From NCBI GenBank assembly GCA_025355255.1, contig JANYAA010000418.1:1-7326 (forward strand): DNA of 7,326 nucleotides. Direction: 5' to 3'. Position 1 is the stretch's first letter. The number at the start of each line of letters is the position of its first letter. This DNA comes from Chloroflexota bacterium (GTDB lineage: Bacteria > Chloroflexota > Limnocylindria > Limnocylindrales > CSP1-4). Made by a program: the position numbers and the translations under genes. Under the pieces are notes generated by a model that was not told the DNA's origin, searched no databases, and saw nothing but the letters and a program-made list of their open reading frames with translations. Below, piece after piece: positions 1-5,733 of the stretch.

Positions 1-1095
1 GTTCTGCGCAAGAACCTCGGCAGCCGCACCGATGAGGTGCTGGCGGCTGCGGCGAAGGTTGGCGACGTGCACGACCTCGAGGCCGACGGCGTCACCCGCG
101 ACACCGCCAAGGCCACCGTCGCTGAGACCCAGCGCCTGCTCAAGGCGGGCACCTACAAGTACCTGCTGATCATCGGCAACGACGACACCGTGCCCTATGT
201 TCGTGTGGACAACCCGCTTGCGGCGTCCGAGAAGGCGGACCTCGCCGACTGGCAGCTGCCGGCCGAGTGGGTGGCCACCGACAACTTCTACACGGACCTC
301 AACGCCGACAAGTACGGCACGCCTGACCTGCCGGTTGCGCGCATTCCGTCCAGCGACGACGCCGACCTCCTGCTCACCCAGCTGGGCGACATCGTCCCGC
401 CGGACGGTGGCGGCTTTGCCCTGGTGAACCAGGAGCGCAAGGTCCAGGGCGCGCTGGTCACCTCGGCGATGAGCAAGCTCGCCCAGATCCGCCTCCAGTA
501 CACCCCGCCCACGGATCCGCAGAAGTTCGCGTCCAATTCGGACGCCAGCAATGCGCGCTATCTCTACGTGTTGCTGCACGGCATCGGTGTCGCCACCGGC
601 GCTTGGTCCGCCAACACGGTGAGCTGGTCGCCGACCAACACGTCGAGCCCGCTGGACGACGAGTGGTCGCTCTCCGAGGCCAACCAGACCGACGGCGTCT
701 CGGTGGACACCAACCCCACCAGCCACGGCGTTGTGCAGATTGGCGCCTGCTACGGCGCTTGGACGCTCGACACGATCCAAGAGCCCGTCCACAAGACGGC
801 CGACAACGACCTTGCGCTCCACTACCTCAAGTCGGGTACGCGGGCGTATGTCGCGGACACGCACATCTCGTACAGCTTCCGGATGGCCCCCACCGATATC
901 CCAATGGGCCGGACGGGCTTCGAGTACCTCTTCTGGAACGCGATCGCCGCGGGCCAGACGCCGATCGACGCATTCCAGACGGCCAAGGTGGGGATCGCCA
1001 AGGCGATTGACGACCTGGTTGCCGCCGGCGACATCGACACCGCCAACGTGAACCTCAAGACCCTCCACTACATGGTCTACCTGGGGCGCCCCTGA
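1..1095 (+). CDS. Gingipain/C25-like clan CD cysteine peptidase, 3' part
   Basis: The frame is open from base 1, so the N-terminus lies outside the window; 364 codons are visible (numbered from base 1). A core-strand segment with YLLIIGNDD is followed by a DLPVARIPSS stretch, which resembles the region before the catalytic core in peptidase family C25. The strand VLLHGIG carries His193 and the strand VVQIGACYGAW carries Cys250. This His-Gly then Ala-Cys layout is the catalytic dyad arrangement of clan CD (gingipain, caspase and CHAT types). After the Cys comes a TRAYVADTHISYS strand and a helical tail ending in YMVYLGRP, with no sorting signal or C-terminal membrane helix. About 57 residues separate His and Cys, including a Ser/Thr/Asn-rich stretch. 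The likely role is hydrolysis of peptide bonds, probably outside the cytoplasm because the coupled downstream gene encodes an exported protein. Substrate and exact subfamily cannot be told. Family placement rests on motif recall, not a search. Confidence 0.72.
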   Translation, partial: VLRKNLGSRTDEVLAAAAKVGDVHDLEADGVTRDTAKATVAETQRLLKAGTYKYLLIIGNDDTVPYVRVDNPLAASEKADLADWQLPAEWVATDNFYTDLNADKYGTPDLPVARIPSSDDADLLLTQLGDIVPPDGGGFALVNQERKVQGALVTSAMSKLAQIRLQYTPPTDPQKFASNSDASNARYLYVLLHGIGVATGAWSANTVSWSPTNTSSPLDDEWSLSEANQTDGVSVDTNPTSHGVVQIGACYGAWTLDTIQEPVHKTADNDLALHYLKSGTRAYVADTHISYSFRMAPTDIPMGRTGFEYLFWNAIAAGQTPIDAFQTAKVGIAKAIDDLVAAGDIDTANVNLKTLHYMVYLGRP

Positions 1096-1445
1096 TGAAC
1101 CGCTTTCCCACCGTCGCTGCCGCCTGGACCGCCCTGCTCATCGCGGGGTTTGCGGTGGTGTTCCTCCTTGGCTCACCTGTCGCCACCTCGGCGGACGAGC
1201 TCCAGACTGCCCTGCACCCGGCCCCGCCGGTGAGCCAAGCCGTCGCCGAGCAGTCAGCCGCCACGATCATCAAGCTCCAGTACCCGACGTTCGACGGCAA
1301 GCCGTACACGGTCCGCAAGGCCACCGACTTCGGCGTGGACCACTGGGTCATCGAGTACTCGGACACCACCGGGTCAGCCCCGCGCGGCGTCCGCATCTCG
1401 ATCGTCGTCAAGAGCGGCAAAGTGGAGATCGCCGCGTTCCCGTGA
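1095..1445 (+). CDS. Small exported or membrane-anchored protein coupled to the peptidase
   Basis: This encodes 116 residues. The start ATG shares its A with the TGA stop of the peptidase gene, a one-base overlap typical of translational coupling. No good Shine-Dalgarno is visible; the palindrome GGGGCGCCCC sits just before the overlap instead. Residues 1-6 carry one Arg, 7-26 are hydrophobic, and ATSA-DE around 30-35 could be a signal peptidase site, so the protein is either secreted or held by one N-terminal helix. The remaining roughly 80 residues read as one helix (about 47-61) followed by strands around YTVRKA, HWVIEY, VRISIVV and KVEIAAF. That alpha-then-beta order recalls PepSY, cystatin-like or NTF2-fold small domains, but I recognise no family. 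The coupling suggests a partner of the peptidase: an inhibitor, chaperone or prodomain-like factor. That role is inference only. Confidence 0.75.
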   Translation: MNRFPTVAAAWTALLIAGFAVVFLLGSPVATSADELQTALHPAPPVSQAVAEQSAATIIKLQYPTFDGKPYTVRKATDFGVDHWVIEYSDTTGSAPRGVRISIVVKSGKVEIAAFP

Positions 1446-1456
1446 TCAAACGCGGT

Positions 1457-1494
1457 GCGGGGGCGCACGTGCGGAACGGCCGCAATCGCCCCGC
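1457..1494 (+). terminator. Possible stem-loop after the peptidase operon
   Basis: An outer stem GCGGGGGCG (1457-1465) can pair with CGCCCCGC (1487-1494) with one bulged G, and an inner GCGG/CCGC stem (1471-1474 with 1480-1483) lies inside it. It begins 11 bases past the stop of the small exported protein gene, where a terminator would be expected. No T-run follows, and inverted repeats are common by chance in DNA this GC-rich. It also overlaps the upstream promoter region of the next gene, so it could equally be an operator or nothing. Confidence 0.3.
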
Positions 1495-1504
1495 TCCAAC
1501 CCGC

Positions 1505-1510
1505 TAGCCT
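1505..1510 (+). promoter_or_regulatory. Leaderless-type -10 box (TAGCCT) of the GMC oxidoreductase gene
   Basis: TAGCCT fits the TANNNT consensus of -10 elements. It is followed by exactly seven bases and then the ATG at 1518, which would place transcription start on or next to the start codon. There is no Shine-Dalgarno in front of this ATG, as expected for a leaderless message. No convincing -35 hexamer is visible. The same box-to-start spacing recurs before the FAD oxidoreductase gene on the other strand. Confidence 0.5.
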
Positions 1511-1517
1511 GACCCGC

Positions 1518-3407
1518 ATGAGCAGCCGCCTCGAAACCCTCGCCGCCATCGTTGACGCCTTCGTGCCCGCAGCGGACGGCCTGCCGTCCGCGAGCGCCCT
1601 CGGGATCCACACAAGGCTTCTGGCCGAGGTGGATGCGCTGGGCAGACCGGCCCTGCGCAAGCAACTTGACATGATGCTCACGATGGCCGGCAGCCCCATC
1701 GGCAACCTCGTGTTCTCCGGACGCGCCCACTCCGTCGCATCGCTGGATCAGGAGGCGCGCGAAGGCTGGCTGCGCAGCCTTGCGGACAGCCCCATCGCGC
1801 TCAAGCGGACCGCGTTCCAGGATCTCAAGCGCCTGACGCTCCTGCTTGCCTACGGCATCGAGGACTCGCCCTGGCGCGCCCGGTCCGGCTACATCCCGCC
1901 CGTCCCCGAAAGCCCCAATCTGAGCGCGGTCAATGTCCGGACGCCAACGGCAGGCGAGGTCATCGAGGCCGATGTCGCCATCATCGGCTCAGGCCCGGGC
2001 GGCAGCGTCACGGCGGGGATCCTGGCCGCGGCCGGCAAGCGCGTGGTCATCCTCGAGAAGGCCGCCATGGTCACCGAGGCAGGCTTCGGCGGCCCGGAGC
2101 TCGACGGTCTGGGCTCGCTGTTCCTTGACCGGGGTCTCGCGGCCACCACAGATCGCTGGATCGCCATCCGCGCCGGGTCCGCGGTGGGCGGCGGCGGCGT
2201 CGTCAACTGGAACTCGTCCCTGCGGGCGCCCGCGGCCGTCCGCGACGAGTGGCGGGCGGCGGGCATCGGGGACGACCTTGACGAGCACTACGCGGCCGTT
2301 GAGGCCGACATCCACGTCACCACCGACGAGAGCCCGCGCAACGGGCCGAACGCGCGTCTTGAGGCTGGCCTGGCCGCGCTGGGGCTGCCCTCGCAGACGA
2401 TCCCGCGCAACGTCCGCGGCTGCACAGATTGCGGCCCGTGCGCCGTTGGCTGCAGGATCGGCGCCAAGCAGAACGGGCTTCGGACCTATCTCGCCCAGGC
2501 CTGCGCGGCCGGGGCCCAGATCTTGGACCGCTCCGAAGTCGTGCGGGTGCTTGTGGAGAACGGCCGCGCCGCAGGCGTCGTGGCCCGCGTGCCCGGTGGC
2601 GAAATCACCGTCCGGGCCAAGCAGGTGGCCCTGGCGGGCGGCTCCATCCTCTCCCCGCTGGTGCTGTTGCGCTCGGGCATCAAGACCGACACTGCCGGGC
2701 GGTTCCTGCACATGCACCCTGTGGTGGCGATCGCCGGGCTGTACGACGAGGACCTGGCGCCCTGGTCAGGCGTCCCCCAGAGCGTCATGAGCGACGCGTT
2801 TGGCGAGATCGAGGGCACGTGGGGCTTTCGGCTGGAGGCTGCGCCCACGCATCCGGGGCTCATCGCCAGCGGCTACCCCTGGTGGAAGAGCGCGGATCAC
2901 CGCGAGCTGATGACGCACTGCGGCTCCGCGGCAGCGTTCCTCGCGATTGTCCGCGACCGCACCGAGGGCCGCATCGCGATGGCCCGCGACGGCGGGACGT
3001 CCATCCAGTACGTGCCTGGGGACCTGGAGAAGTCGCTGATCAGCCGTGCCACCGTGGAGCTGGCGAAGATCCACCGGGCGGCCGGCGCCACGGACCAGAT
3101 CCCGCTGGTGACACCGCCCATGTCGCTTCGCCGCGGCGAGGCGTTTGACCCGTGGCTCAGCGCCCTTGGCAAGCGCCCCGTCACCGCCAACCGTGTGCTG
3201 CTGTTCACGGCGCACCAGATGTCGAGCTGCCGGATTGGGGTGGACCCGAAGACGTCCACAGCCAACCCGGACGGGCAGGTCCACGGGGTGCCGGGGCTCT
3301 ACGTCACGGACGCCTCAGCGATGCCCACCGCGAGCGGTGTCAACCCGCAGCTCTCGCTGATGGCGATCGCCCGCCGGACGGCGATGCGGATGGCTGCCGC
3401 CAGCTGA
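1518..3407 (+). CDS. FAD-dependent GMC oxidoreductase, long-chain alcohol oxidase type
   Basis: This encodes 629 residues from the ATG at 1518. A GTG at 1455 in the same frame would add 21 low-quality residues and is not preferred. Residues 1-110 are a helical N-terminal domain (ETLAAIVDAFVPAADG) like the gluconate dehydrogenase subunit 3-like extension of bacterial long-chain alcohol oxidases. The Rossmann FAD site is GSGPGG at 157-162, with the ribose-binding acid in VVILEKA. AGSAVGGGGVVNWNSSLR is the second flavin motif. A cysteine cluster lies at 302, 305, 308 and 312, followed by GAKQNGLRTYL. The C-terminal GMC signature holds the catalytic pair His566 (AHQMSSCR) and Asn609 (GVNPQ). Family members oxidise primary alcohols to aldehydes with flavin, passing electrons to oxygen or a carrier; the substrate here is unknown. 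Length is normal for the family. The gene stands alone downstream of the peptidase pair and converges on the cupin gene. Confidence 0.9.
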   Translation: MSSRLETLAAIVDAFVPAADGLPSASALGIHTRLLAEVDALGRPALRKQLDMMLTMAGSPIGNLVFSGRAHSVASLDQEAREGWLRSLADSPIALKRTAFQDLKRLTLLLAYGIEDSPWRARSGYIPPVPESPNLSAVNVRTPTAGEVIEADVAIIGSGPGGSVTAGILAAAGKRVVILEKAAMVTEAGFGGPELDGLGSLFLDRGLAATTDRWIAIRAGSAVGGGGVVNWNSSLRAPAAVRDEWRAAGIGDDLDEHYAAVEADIHVTTDESPRNGPNARLEAGLAALGLPSQTIPRNVRGCTDCGPCAVGCRIGAKQNGLRTYLAQACAAGAQILDRSEVVRVLVENGRAAGVVARVPGGEITVRAKQVALAGGSILSPLVLLRSGIKTDTAGRFLHMHPVVAIAGLYDEDLAPWSGVPQSVMSDAFGEIEGTWGFRLEAAPTHPGLIASGYPWWKSADHRELMTHCGSAAAFLAIVRDRTEGRIAMARDGGTSIQYVPGDLEKSLISRATVELAKIHRAAGATDQIPLVTPPMSLRRGEAFDPWLSALGKRPVTANRVLLFTAHQMSSCRIGVDPKTSTANPDGQVHGVPGLYVTDASAMPTASGVNPQLSLMAIARRTAMRMAAAS

Positions 3408-3413
3408 CAGGGC

Positions 3414-3458
3414 GAGGGCCTTCCTGTCACGGGATGACCGAAGCTCCTAGAGGCCCTC
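3414..3458. terminator. Possible bidirectional stem between convergent genes
   Basis: GAGGGCCT (3414-3421) and AGGCCCTC (3451-3458) are a perfect 8-base inverted repeat flanking the 39-base gap between the convergent GMC and cupin stops. The right arm lies within the last codons of the cupin gene. A short GTCA/TGAC stem (3426-3429 with 3435-3438) sits in the 29-base loop. There is no T-run on either strand, so this is at best a weak, non-canonical terminator. Confidence 0.3.
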
Positions 3459-3818
3459 CACCGTGACGTAGACCTTGCGGATCGTCTCGTCGATGTCCCA
3501 GCGCCCGGACCAGCCTATCGGCAGGACACATACGGAGCCTGCGCCCAGATGCCGGACCTCGCCTGAGACGTCCGTGATCCGCGCGGCGCCCCGCAGGATG
3601 TGCACGATCTCGGTGTTGGGCCGATTGGTGATGGACCAGCCGCCCGGAGTGCACTCCCAAATGCCCACATTGAGGGGGCCCGCATCCAGGAGCACCCGCG
3701 TCCAGGTGGTTGGCGTGCCGGAGTCCGCGCCTGCACGGAGCCCAGTGTCTTCGAGCGGCCCAAAGAGGTCCGCCTCCGTGATGGCCAGCGACGCCGGCAG
3801 GATAGAGATCTCGGTCAT
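3447..3818 (-). CDS. Cupin_3 (DUF861-type) small protein
   Basis: This encodes 123 residues. The start is fixed by AGGAGG five bases upstream of ATG. The core reads GIWECTPGGW (52-61), TEIVHILRGAARITD (69-83), GAGSVCVLPIGWSGRW (92-107) and a final TIRKVYVTV, which matches the single-domain cupin_3 pattern (PGGW, then TE..hIL.G, then lP.Gw.g.W). The classical cupin metal ligands are mostly absent: the HxH pair of motif 1 is replaced by a Glu70/His73 arrangement, and the motif 2 His position carries Trp. It is therefore either a non-metal or atypical metal cupin. It lies 13 bases downstream of the FAD oxidoreductase in the same operon. Similar cupins often sit beside or are fused to regulators in putrescine and amine catabolism loci, so a role in binding or processing the oxidase product is plausible but unproven. 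Confidence 0.85.
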   Translation of the reverse strand: MTEISILPASLAITEADLFGPLEDTGLRAGADSGTPTTWTRVLLDAGPLNVGIWECTPGGWSITNRPNTEIVHILRGAARITDVSGEVRHLGAGSVCVLPIGWSGRWDIDETIRKVYVTVEGL

Positions 3819-3823
3819 CGGTT

Positions 3824-3829
3824 CCTCCT
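3824..3829 (-). promoter_or_regulatory. Strong Shine-Dalgarno (AGGAGG) of the cupin gene
   Basis: On the minus strand AGGAGG lies five bases before the cupin ATG, inside the 13-base gap after the FAD oxidoreductase stop. It fixes the cupin start and supports co-translation from one message. The contrast with the first gene of this operon, which has no Shine-Dalgarno, is notable. Confidence 0.85.
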
Positions 3830-3831
3830 CG

Positions 3832-5223
3832 TCAGTGCGACGCGATCCGCTCAGCCAGGCTCCGTCCGGACGGCGGCTTGCCTGTGCGGGCGATCTGATC
3901 GTCAAGCCGGCCGAGCGCCCACTGCGAGTAGCGGATGCCGATGAACCGGAACGGCTCCGTCTCCCAGTTGCGGGACGTGTGGTTGGCCAGCGGCAGCTCG
4001 GTGAGCGGGCTCTTGGTCCCGGTGATGAGGTCCGCAACAAGGCGGCCGCCCAAGTTCGTGGTGGACACGCCATGGCCGATGTACCCGCGCGACGTCGCGA
4101 GCCCCGTAGCGGGGTCAAACGCCATCGTCGGGTGCCAGTCGCGCGGCATGCCCAGCGGGCCGCCCCACTCGTGGGTGAACTTGATGCCGGCCAGCGACGG
4201 GAACCACTCGCGGACAAAGCCCTTGAGCTTCTCGTGCGTGGGACCGTGGCGGTCGAACTCCGGCTTGATGGGCGAGCCAAAGCGGTATGGGGCGCCGCGT
4301 CCGCCAAACAGGATCCGCCCGTCCTCCGTGCGCGAGAGGTAATCCACGGACATCCGCGTGGACGCGACCACCTCGCGGTTGCTCCAGCCGATCTCGGCCC
4401 ACTGGGCGTCGCTGACGGGCTCCGTGAGCACGATGAGCGAGTACAGGGGCACGAGCTGGCGATGGAGCTGCGGCAGCTCCGCGAGGTACGCCTCGCCCGC
4501 GAGCACCACGACGGGCGCCCGAACCTCACCCCGAGCCGTGATCAGCGCCGCCTTGCCCGATGCGTCCTTGGGCCGGAACCCCGCGGCCGCCGTGCCCTCG
4601 TAGATGACGACGCCCTCGCGCTCCAGCAGCCTCGCCAGCCCGCGGACGAGCCTGCCGGGATGGACAACGGCGCAGTGGTCCGCCACGAGCGCGCGCTGGG
4701 CGCCCGCGATCCGGATGCGGTCGGTGAGCTCCGAGCCCTCGATGATCCGGTACTTGTCGCCGAAGCCGAACTTGCGGTACTCCTCCAGCGCGCCGGCCAG
4801 CGACGGGAAGCCCTGCGGCCCGCGCGAGACGATGATTTCGCCGCCCTTGTGGAACCCCGCGTCAATGCCCTCGGCGGCCGTCACACGGCCAACCTCGTCC
4901 ACCGCGTCGTACGTGGCCTGCTGTGTCCGGCGCGCCGCGTCCATGCCGTGGAGGCGGGCGAGTCGGCTCATCGAGATGTTGAGGTCCGGCGCACACCAGG
5001 CGCCGTTGCGCCCGGATGCGCCGAAGCCCGCAATCTCGCGCTCCACCACCACGATCCGCAGCGACGGGTCCTTGCGGTGCAGGTAGTACGCGGTCCAGAG
5101 ACCGGTATACCCGGCGCCGAGGATTGCGACGTCGGCGTCCGTCGAGCCGTCGAGCGGTGGCCGGGGCGTCAGATCGTCGTCGGCGGTTTCAAGCCAGTAG
5201 GAGACGGCTGCTTGGTTGCTCAT
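3832..5223 (-). CDS. DAO-family FAD oxidoreductase, gamma-glutamylputrescine oxidase-like
   Basis: This encodes 463 residues, starting MSNQAAVSYW at the ATG at 5223. The frame stays open to 5412, but that extension runs back through the divergent gene and lacks family-like sequence. The FAD dinucleotide fold is GAGYTG at 36-41, with ribose-binding Glu61 in VVVERE, followed by the GASGRNG signature at 68-74 typical of PuuB/OrdL-type amine oxidases. The middle carries the substrate domain, and the C-terminal region includes HEWGGPLGMPRDWHP and GYIGHGVSTTNLGGRLVADLITG, which closes the FAD site. Family members oxidatively deaminate secondary or primary amines such as gamma-glutamylputrescine, sarcosine or glycine, usually giving hydrogen peroxide. 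The substrate cannot be chosen from sequence alone. It is the first gene of an operon with the cupin. A leaderless-type -10 box seven bases upstream supports the chosen start. Confidence 0.87.
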   Translation of the reverse strand: MSNQAAVSYWLETADDDLTPRPPLDGSTDADVAILGAGYTGLWTAYYLHRKDPSLRIVVVEREIAGFGASGRNGAWCAPDLNISMSRLARLHGMDAARRTQQATYDAVDEVGRVTAAEGIDAGFHKGGEIIVSRGPQGFPSLAGALEEYRKFGFGDKYRIIEGSELTDRIRIAGAQRALVADHCAVVHPGRLVRGLARLLEREGVVIYEGTAAAGFRPKDASGKAALITARGEVRAPVVVLAGEAYLAELPQLHRQLVPLYSLIVLTEPVSDAQWAEIGWSNREVVASTRMSVDYLSRTEDGRILFGGRGAPYRFGSPIKPEFDRHGPTHEKLKGFVREWFPSLAGIKFTHEWGGPLGMPRDWHPTMAFDPATGLATSRGYIGHGVSTTNLGGRLVADLITGTKSPLTELPLANHTSRNWETEPFRFIGIRYSQWALGRLDDQIARTGKPPSGRSLAERIASH

Positions 5224-5230
5224 GGCGCGG

Positions 5231-5236
5231 AGCGTA
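5231..5236 (-). promoter_or_regulatory. Leaderless-type -10 box (TACGCT) of the FAD oxidoreductase operon
   Basis: On the minus strand TACGCT is followed by seven bases and then the ATG at 5223, the same geometry as before the GMC gene. No Shine-Dalgarno precedes this ATG. No clear -35 is visible. A 7-base inverted repeat, GCGCACG/CGTGCGC (5238-5244 with 5252-5258), lies immediately upstream of the box and could be an operator. Confidence 0.5.
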
Positions 5237-5299
5237 CGCGCACGACGCCTGCGTGCGCACGGTGTTCCGGGCGGAGCAACGAGTTGTACCCGCAGGGGA

Positions 5300-5305
5300 T
5301 ACGCT
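5300..5305 (+). promoter_or_regulatory. Possible -10 box (TACGCT) of the acidic protein gene
   Basis: TACGCT on the plus strand is the same hexamer as the divergent promoter. It would give a leader of roughly 28-30 bases carrying the GAGGAG ribosome binding site before the GTG at 5341. The -35 area holds CAACGAGTTG, a 10-base near-palindrome at 5277-5286, rather than a recognisable -35 hexamer. Confidence 0.35.
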
Positions 5306-5328
5306 CGCGTCATCATCTCCCTCCCCAC

Positions 5329-5334
5329 GAGGAG
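5329..5334 (+). promoter_or_regulatory. Shine-Dalgarno (GAGGAG) deciding a GTG start
   Basis: GAGGAG lies six bases before the GTG at 5341. The frame is open for a long way upstream because it runs antisense to the oxidoreductase operon, so this site is what identifies the true start of the acidic protein. Confidence 0.8.
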
Positions 5335-5340
5335 CCGACC

Positions 5341-5697
5341 GTGCCTTCCCAGCCCGAATCCCTGGCCGAGCTCTTCCGCTCGCTTGACCTCACGCTCACC
5401 ATCCGCGCCCACAAGGAGGAAGAGGAGGCCTGGGCCTGCCTGATTACTCGCCCGGATGGCCGGACGTACGAGATCGAGATGGTCAGCTTCTTCGATGTCG
5501 ATCCGGAGAGCGGCGAGGAGTGGGCCGTTGAGCCGACGCCCACGCGCGTCCTGAGCGTGTTGGCCGGGACGGATGTGGAGTCCGAGGACGAGGACGACGA
5601 GGGCGCCGCCGAGGAGACCGCCGCCGAGATCCGCGCGTTTCTGGGCGACGAGTCCTACGACCTGCTCCTTGAGCTGGACGAGGGTTCGTTTGGCTGA
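5341..5697 (+). CDS. Highly acidic small protein of unknown family
   Basis: This encodes 118 residues from a GTG start with a good GAGGAG site. I count 33 Asp/Glu against 7 Arg/Lys. Residues 5-25 could form a helix then strand (LAELFRSLDLTLTIRA). EEEEAWACLITRPDGRTYEIEMVSFF (26-51) looks like two beta strands around a turn. Residues 80-87 are an almost uninterrupted acidic run. The tail (91-114) is predicted helical and ends in LLLELDEG. There is no signal peptide or membrane segment, so it should be cytoplasmic. The single Cys33 and three aromatic pairs suggest a folded domain with an acidic linker rather than a fully disordered protein. I do not recognise the family. DNA mimicry, metal binding or a protein-interaction role would all fit the charge, but none is shown. 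It is a single-gene unit between divergent and convergent neighbours. Confidence 0.78.
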   Translation: MPSQPESLAELFRSLDLTLTIRAHKEEEEAWACLITRPDGRTYEIEMVSFFDVDPESGEEWAVEPTPTRVLSVLAGTDVESEDEDDEGAAEETAAEIRAFLGDESYDLLLELDEGSFG

Positions 5698-5701
5698 TTT
5701 G

Positions 5702-5730
5702 GCTCGGCCGCGGCCACAACCGCGGCTAGC
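5702..5730. terminator. GC-rich hairpin between convergent genes
   Basis: GCCGCGG (5707-5713) pairs perfectly with CCGCGGC (5720-5726) across the 6-base loop CCACAA. GCT (5702-5704) with AGC (5728-5730) extends it past a small internal loop. It fills the 36-base gap between the stops of the acidic protein (+) and the glutaredoxin-like gene (-), the place for a shared terminator. There is no T-run in either direction, so it would have to act as a hairpin-only terminator. Confidence 0.5.
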
Positions 5731-5733
5731 GCT

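Noticed and set aside
1083..1092. Palindrome GGGGCGCCCC just before the peptidase stop/start overlap
   Set aside because: As RNA it would have too small a loop for a stable hairpin, and GC palindromes of this size are expected by chance here; noted only as lying where a ribosome site would be.
1455..1517. Extended GTG start for the GMC oxidoreductase
   Set aside because: The extra 21 residues are unlike the family and there is no ribosome site; the ATG at 1518 has a matching leaderless promoter.
1055..1705. A 216-codon minus-strand frame opposite the small exported gene and the start of the GMC gene
   Set aside because: It has no recognisable motif, crosses two genes and a promoter region, and its composition fits an antisense shadow in GC-rich DNA.
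5224..5412. N-terminal extension of the FAD oxidoreductase to an ATG at 5412
   Set aside because: It would overlap the acidic protein gene, resembles no family sequence, and ignores the -10 box placed seven bases before the ATG at 5223.
3475..5697. A 740-codon open frame on the plus strand across the cupin and FAD oxidoreductase genes
   Set aside because: Most of it is antisense to two genes with clear family motifs and its translation is low-complexity Arg/Ala/Pro-rich sequence. Only the last 118 codons, from the GTG at 5341 with its own ribosome site, are a real gene.
5689..5704. Direct repeat TTTGGCTGA / TTTGGCT across the stop of the acidic protein gene
   Set aside because: Two short copies only; it is most likely a chance local duplication with no supported function.
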